A stretch of 18,674 bases of DNA from Gemmatimonadota bacterium (lineage in GTDB: Bacteria; Gemmatimonadota; Gemmatimonadetes; Longimicrobiales; Gaopeijiaceae), in contig JAPOOQ010000286.1 of NCBI GenBank assembly GCA_026713345.1, positions 1-18,674 on the forward strand, given 5' to 3'. The position numbers and the translations under genes are program-made. Positions 15,502 through 18,674 of this stretch are shown here, piece by piece (within the stretch, counting starts at the first letter, position 1; every line of letters begins with the position of its first letter). A model generated the notes under the pieces. The model did no database searches and was not told where the DNA came from. It worked only from the letters and a program-made list of their open reading frames with translations.

Positions 15502-16866
15502 CTACCTCACCTCAGGCGGCACCCGCTTCACCACCACCGTCGGCACATCCAGCTCATCCGTCTCAACGTAGGCGACCAGCCCGCCGGGTCCGAAAGCCGA
15601 AAACATGATGGCGCCGGCTTGTGGAGGGAACGTCCCCACGTACCGGCCATCCGCACTGATAACGTCAACGGCCGAAGCGGGCGCCGGAGCAGTGCTGAAT
15701 GCCAGGCCCGACAGCACGCTGCCGGCCACGTGATCCTCCCACGGGTAGCCACCGTCCGGAGTGCGCCGCACCCAGACGCTGCCTGTCCAGGTGGTTCTGA
15801 GGTCGTCAATGACCGGAATCTCTCCGTGGACCGGGTAGGACCGGGCAACGCTCAGCCAGCCGTCGTAGTCCATGATTTCGCGCATCTGGCTCCTCGCTTC
15901 AGGAGGAAGTTCGTTGAAACCGAAATCCTCCTCGACCTCCGCCACGCGCCATTCACGATACTGGTCCCGCATCTCCTCGGTTACCGTGCGCGCCATGATC
16001 GGCCTCGTCACGACCCGCCGAATGGTCCCGTCAGAAGCAGCGAACCTGATCGCGTATCCAGTGGAGTCCGAGAACGCGAACCCGCCATCGGGGAGGACAT
16101 CGAACAGGAGTTTCGGCGTAAAGGCTGGCACCCTTGTCGCCTGCTCGGCCTCTGCCGGAACCCAGGCCCTCGCGATCTCATCAACGCGGACAGGATTCCC
16201 GTCGATGCTCAGCCGCTCGAGCACCCTGGGCCCCGGGCCCGGTCTTGCCGAATAGGAAAACCTGCCGTCGGGTGTCTCGCCGGCGGACACAGTCAGCGTA
16301 AGGTAGGGGTAGCCAAGCAGCGTTCCACCAGCTTCCGCCCGCAGTAGGTAAGTCCTCCGGTTGCCCGGAAGGGTTGTTCCCAGGCCAGAGGGATCCTGCT
16401 CCCCCTCCGAAGGAAACCGAACCATTCGATCGAGTTCACCCCCCGGCCGGAAGACGTGGTACGCTCTGTGGCCCAGGTCGGCCACGGCCATCGTCCCATC
16501 CCGGAAGGTGACGGCGGAGTTGGCGACCTGAAACTCTCCCGGGCCCTCCCCGGCACGCCCGAACGCCGTGACGAATCCCCCGAGCGAATCGACCACCAGA
16601 ATCCGCATGTCACCACCGTCCGGGCCGACATCGGTGATGTGAAGGTTGCCGGAAGCGTCAAAAGCCAGGGAGGTGATAGAGGTCAACAACTCCCATTCGG
16701 CTCCCCCACCACCCACTCGAAACACGTCCTCGAACTCGGCGGAGAGTGGAACATCTTCCGCCGGGAGCTCAACGACGGTGACCTGGGCGGTCAGGCGCAA
16801 GGGCAAGGCCCAGCAGAGCAGACAAACGGCACACCGGATGGCGTTGCCGAGTCGAATAGTGCGCAT
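15502..16866 (-). CDS. Secreted 6-bladed beta-propeller protein
   Basis: 454 aa from ATG 16866, with GGAG seven bases upstream. An in-frame ATG at 16911, also with GGAG, would add 15 residues. The signal peptide is MRTIRLGNAIRCAVCLLCWA, with cleavage near RLTAQ. Blade motifs include SITSLAFDASGNLHITDVG, FGRAGEGPGEFQV near residue 100 and FDVLPDGGFAFSDSTGYAIR. The C-terminus gives SADGRYVGTFPPQAGAIMF and VVVKRVPPEV, which closes the propeller. It is the longest member of the array because of a charged helical insert near 300-340 (EEMRDQYREWRVAEVEEDF). It is first in a three-gene operon reading towards the helicase. Function is unknown; a surface or periplasmic binding role is typical of the family. 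Confidence 0.87.
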   Translation of the reverse strand: MRTIRLGNAIRCAVCLLCWALPLRLTAQVTVVELPAEDVPLSAEFEDVFRVGGGGAEWELLTSITSLAFDASGNLHITDVGPDGGDMRILVVDSLGGFVTAFGRAGEGPGEFQVANSAVTFRDGTMAVADLGHRAYHVFRPGGELDRMVRFPSEGEQDPSGLGTTLPGNRRTYLLRAEAGGTLLGYPYLTLTVSAGETPDGRFSYSARPGPGPRVLERLSIDGNPVRVDEIARAWVPAEAEQATRVPAFTPKLLFDVLPDGGFAFSDSTGYAIRFAASDGTIRRVVTRPIMARTVTEEMRDQYREWRVAEVEEDFGFNELPPEARSQMREIMDYDGWLSVARSYPVHGEIPVIDDLRTTWTGSVWVRRTPDGGYPWEDHVAGSVLSGLAFSTAPAPASAVDVISADGRYVGTFPPQAGAIMFSAFGPGGLVAYVETDELDVPTVVVKRVPPEVR

Positions 16867-16985
16867 TGGGGGTCTCCGCGAGGGCCGGATCGACATGCAG
16901 GTCGCGCTCATGGTTTCATCTCCGTTGCTTGTCATCTCCCGCTTCCAGGCTCCAGCGCGGTCGACTGTTCCAAGATACCTCATCT

Positions 16986-17003
16986 ACGAGCGCTACCTCG
17001 CCG
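16986..17003. repeat. 18-bp exact repeat, copy 1
   Basis: ACGAGCGCTACCTCGCCG occurs here and again at 18641-18658, in the same orientation. This copy lies three bases from the 67-bp paralogue fragment at 17007-17073, and both are upstream of a propeller gene on the minus strand. It could be a shared upstream element or a leftover of duplicated coding DNA. Confidence 0.6.
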
Positions 17004-17006
17004 ACT

Positions 17007-17073
17007 GACCCCATGGAACGCCACGGGTCGTCGCTGATGGTCCAGCCGGCGGACAGGTCGACTTCCAGTATCT
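17007..17073 (-). pseudogene. Fragment of a duplicated propeller gene
   Basis: Read on the minus strand this encodes KILEVDLSAGWTISDDPWRS, matching the mature N-terminus of the truncated propeller protein (14158-14224, 62 of 67 bases identical). It has neither a signal peptide nor any following blades. It begins two bases after the stop of the propeller gene at 17076-18131. It is a recombination or deletion scar from a tandem duplicate, and it occupies part of the 209-base gap 16867-17075, where I see no intact gene. Confidence 0.8.
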
Positions 17074-17075
17074 TC

Positions 17076-18131
17076 CTATGGGATCCCGGGAATGTCCACA
17101 AACAGGAGGCGCGTCCCATCGAGCCCCCGCCATCCCAAGAGGATGTGGTCGCCGTCTACGATCATGATGGGAGCGGAGCGCACAGGCAGAACGACCTGAT
17201 CTCCGGTTGCCGCTCGTGTGAGCAGCCGGGGCACATTGCCGTCGGGTGCATTCGCCAGGTACACCATCTCGCCGTCGGTCGTCACGGAGACCCGCACGAA
17301 CGGCGGCATGTACTCCGGCAGTTCGACTTCGATGCCGCGTTGCCGGGCCTGTTCCTTGATCGCTTCGATTTCCGCCTTCTGGTCTACCGTCATTTCCGGC
17401 ATCGGGAGCCGTTCGATCCACTCGTGGCACTCTTCGCCCAGCGGGGCACCGTCGAAACCATACAGCTCAAGGCAATCGAGGTAGGGTTGGCCGAAGACGA
17501 ATCCGTTGGGATGTGGACCCAACACCACTCTTCCCGTGGTTGGCGCCCCCCGTTCCTGGGAAAGCGAGGACACCTCGGTGAGCAAGCCGCTACGTGCTTC
17601 GTGCAGGACATGGTAGGAGGTGTCTTCCCGGTTGGGACACCTGACCAGAAACAACAGGAAGCCCGACAGGGAAAGGGCTTCCTCGATGCTACAACTACTG
17701 CGGATACGGACAATCCGGTCCTCGTAGTGTTGGCCTTCGAGGCCGAAAATGCGGAGTGATTGGCCATCAGTTATCACGATCGAGTCGCCGTGCATCACGA
17801 TCTCGCCGGGAATCCCCCGGAACTCGCCGGGTCCCTCGCCCTTACGACCGAACGTGCGCACAGAGCCCGTAGCAGCGTCCAGACGATGAACCCAGGGGCC
17901 ATATATGTCGATCGCGTACCACACGCCATCACGCACCACGGCATCGGATACCGACAGTACCTCCTGGAACAGCACCGCTTCCGCGGGAGCCTCCATGGGG
18001 TCATGGTCCGGCGGGGTCACTGCCGGCGCCGAATCGGGCGATGGGCGATTCCAAACCATCACCGCGACCAGCAGGGCGACAAACCCTGAGACGACGATGA
18101 ACCGGCGGACCTGCCAACGGGAGCTGTGCAT
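17076..18131 (-). CDS. Membrane-anchored 6-bladed beta-propeller protein
   Basis: 351 aa from ATG 18131, with AGGAG seven bases upstream (an upstream in-frame extension lacks a ribosome-binding site). The N-terminus is RWQVRRFIVVSGFVALLVAV, an uncleaved signal-anchor or signal peptide with its arginines on the cytoplasmic side, followed by a Pro/Asp-rich linker (RPSPDSAPAVTPPDHDP). Blades show VVRDGVWYAIDIYGPWVHRL, FGRKGEGPGEFRG, HGDSIVITDGQSLRIFGLEG and VRVSVTTDGEMVYLANAPDG, ending LLFVDIPGIP. A charged helix near 265-295 (MTVDQKAEIEAIKEQARQRG) interrupts the blades, as in its neighbour. Three or four cysteines (SCS, RCP, DCLELY, EECHEW) could form disulphides outside the membrane. It is separated from the next propeller by 209 bases carrying a paralogue scar, so it is probably a separate transcript. 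Confidence 0.87.
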   Translation of the reverse strand: MHSSRWQVRRFIVVSGFVALLVAVMVWNRPSPDSAPAVTPPDHDPMEAPAEAVLFQEVLSVSDAVVRDGVWYAIDIYGPWVHRLDAATGSVRTFGRKGEGPGEFRGIPGEIVMHGDSIVITDGQSLRIFGLEGQHYEDRIVRIRSSCSIEEALSLSGFLLFLVRCPNREDTSYHVLHEARSGLLTEVSSLSQERGAPTTGRVVLGPHPNGFVFGQPYLDCLELYGFDGAPLGEECHEWIERLPMPEMTVDQKAEIEAIKEQARQRGIEVELPEYMPPFVRVSVTTDGEMVYLANAPDGNVPRLLTRAATGDQVVLPVRSAPIMIVDGDHILLGWRGLDGTRLLFVDIPGIP

Positions 18132-18184
18132 GGCACCACTCCTTTGTGTGCCCGCAGTCGAAGGGCGCGGGCGTTCCCTGTTCA

Positions 18185-18213
18185 TGGATAGATCCCGGAG
18201 CCAAAGCGTGCAA
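18185..18213 (-). promoter_or_regulatory. Possible promoter of the membrane-anchored propeller gene
   Basis: On the minus strand TTGCAC (18213-18208) is followed by a 17-base spacer and TATCCA (18190-18185), about 54 bases upstream of the ATG at 18131. Each box matches the sigma70 consensus at four of six positions. It is a plausible but unproven site, since such matches occur by chance. Confidence 0.35.
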
Positions 18214-18253
18214 GACTTGTACGCACGCAAAAGGCGATGACCCCAGGGCACAG

Positions 18254-18275
18254 GCCCCGCGATCCCCCGCGGGGC
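18254..18275. repeat. GC hairpin beside the 26-bp repeat
   Basis: GCCCCGCG and CGCGGGGC form a perfect 8-bp stem around a six-base loop (ATCCCC). No T-run follows on either strand, so it is not a standard intrinsic terminator. It overlaps the start of the 26-bp propeller-derived repeat by three bases, placing a strong hairpin at a recombination junction. Confidence 0.55.
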
Positions 18276-18298
18276 GTCCAGGAACTGACGGGCACGCC
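18273..18298. repeat. 26-bp exact repeat of internal propeller sequence
   Basis: These 26 bases are identical to 13900-13925, which encode GVPVSSWTP in the truncated propeller gene. Here they lie in intergenic DNA upstream of the 17076-18131 gene, with no surrounding propeller frame. They are the second remnant of a paralogue of that gene, in the same orientation. Confidence 0.8.
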
Positions 18299-18674
18299 CG
18301 ACGACGATCAAACCCGTAACGAAAAGTCCGTTCCTTACGACAATCCTAAAGAAAGTGAACAGCTATTCGCGTTCGTAAAACCGGCGACCGAGGGAAGCAT
18401 AGCAATGATTCTTTCGCAACAGGGACGCCAACGAAAGCAAGAGCCTCGAATCTTTCCTACGACAACGCCAAGGTTCGGATTCCACCCGACGACCCCACCT
18501 GCCAGCGACACCTCAGAGTGTGCTCCCGGTGCGTCCATCAGCGACTGTCCTGAAAACGTCGAACGCCGTCGCGGCCCTGAATCACGGCCAACGACGACGG
18601 TCTTCCCGTCCTCGTCAAGGCAGGCCTGGCGCACGTCCACACGAGCGCTACCTCGCCGTCTTGCGTGAAGGGAC
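18299..18674. other. Right-end gap, no gene recognised
   Basis: This stretch is visibly less GC-rich than the propeller genes, with runs such as AATCCTAAAGAAAGTGAAC near 18343. Frames on both strands translate to Ser/Arg/Pro-rich sequence without a recognisable domain. It holds the second copy of the 18-bp repeat (18641-18658). It may be the 5' remnant or upstream region of a further array member, or unrelated inserted DNA. Confidence 0.45.
18641..18658. repeat. 18-bp exact repeat, copy 2
   Basis: This is identical to 16986-17003 and in the same orientation, about 1.65 kb away, with the membrane-anchored propeller gene between the two copies. The sequences flanking the two copies differ. Confidence 0.6.

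Noticed and set aside
18254..18275. Intrinsic terminator
   Set aside because: The stem is strong but no T-run follows on either strand.
18237..18668. Plus-strand coding gene at the right edge
   Set aside because: It runs through a hairpin and a propeller-derived repeat, has no ribosome-binding site and gives low-complexity Pro/Thr/Ser/Arg sequence.

Overview
The window reads as high-GC bacterial DNA. It is most likely from the Gemmatimonadota (perhaps a marine or sponge-associated lineage), because the right end carries four tandem secreted 6-bladed beta-propeller lipoprotein-like or periplasmic genes with the GEGPGEF-type blade motif that this phylum has in large paralogous families. That placement is an inference from protein style, not from a marker gene. 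No rRNA, tRNA or CRISPR array was seen.

Layout. (1) 1-600: a decayed C-terminal piece of an IS21-family IstA transposase. (2) 563-4313, plus strand: a tightly overlapping four-gene operon behind a good promoter with an inverted-repeat operator. It encodes a 186-aa protein of unknown function, a QueC-like PP-loop ATPase of QatC-like size and architecture, an XRE HTH-ImmA/IrrE metallopeptidase regulator, and a PIN-domain nuclease. (3) 4310-6500: a graveyard of mobile and toxin-antitoxin debris, holding an IS3-type OrfA fragment, a dinJ/relB antitoxin relic that still has its promoter and operator, a 79-aa orphan gene, an N-terminal istA relic with its multi-repeat terminus, and an IS481-type transposase tail. 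(4) 6540-10095, minus strand: a complete Gabija system, gajA then gajB, overlapping by 8 bp. (5) 10275-10847: an internally deleted IS1595 (ISXO2-like) transposase. (6) 11022-13541, minus strand: a large superfamily-2 helicase with DinG/XPD flavour and a C-terminal PD-(D/E)XK-type nuclease domain. (7) 13542-18131, minus strand: a beta-propeller array whose last member is cut off exactly where the helicase starts, so this is probably the edge of the inserted defence island.

How the parts fit. The left two-thirds is a defence island built by repeated insertion into a chromosomal beta-propeller array. Gabija is a known system. The likely undescribed system is the 613-4313 operon: a QatC-like enzyme without QatA or QatD, paired with a small conserved-looking protein that could be its substrate, and translationally coupled to a regulator-protease and a PIN nuclease that would provide control and an effector. 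The helicase-nuclease fusion is a second candidate defence gene that I cannot assign to a named system.
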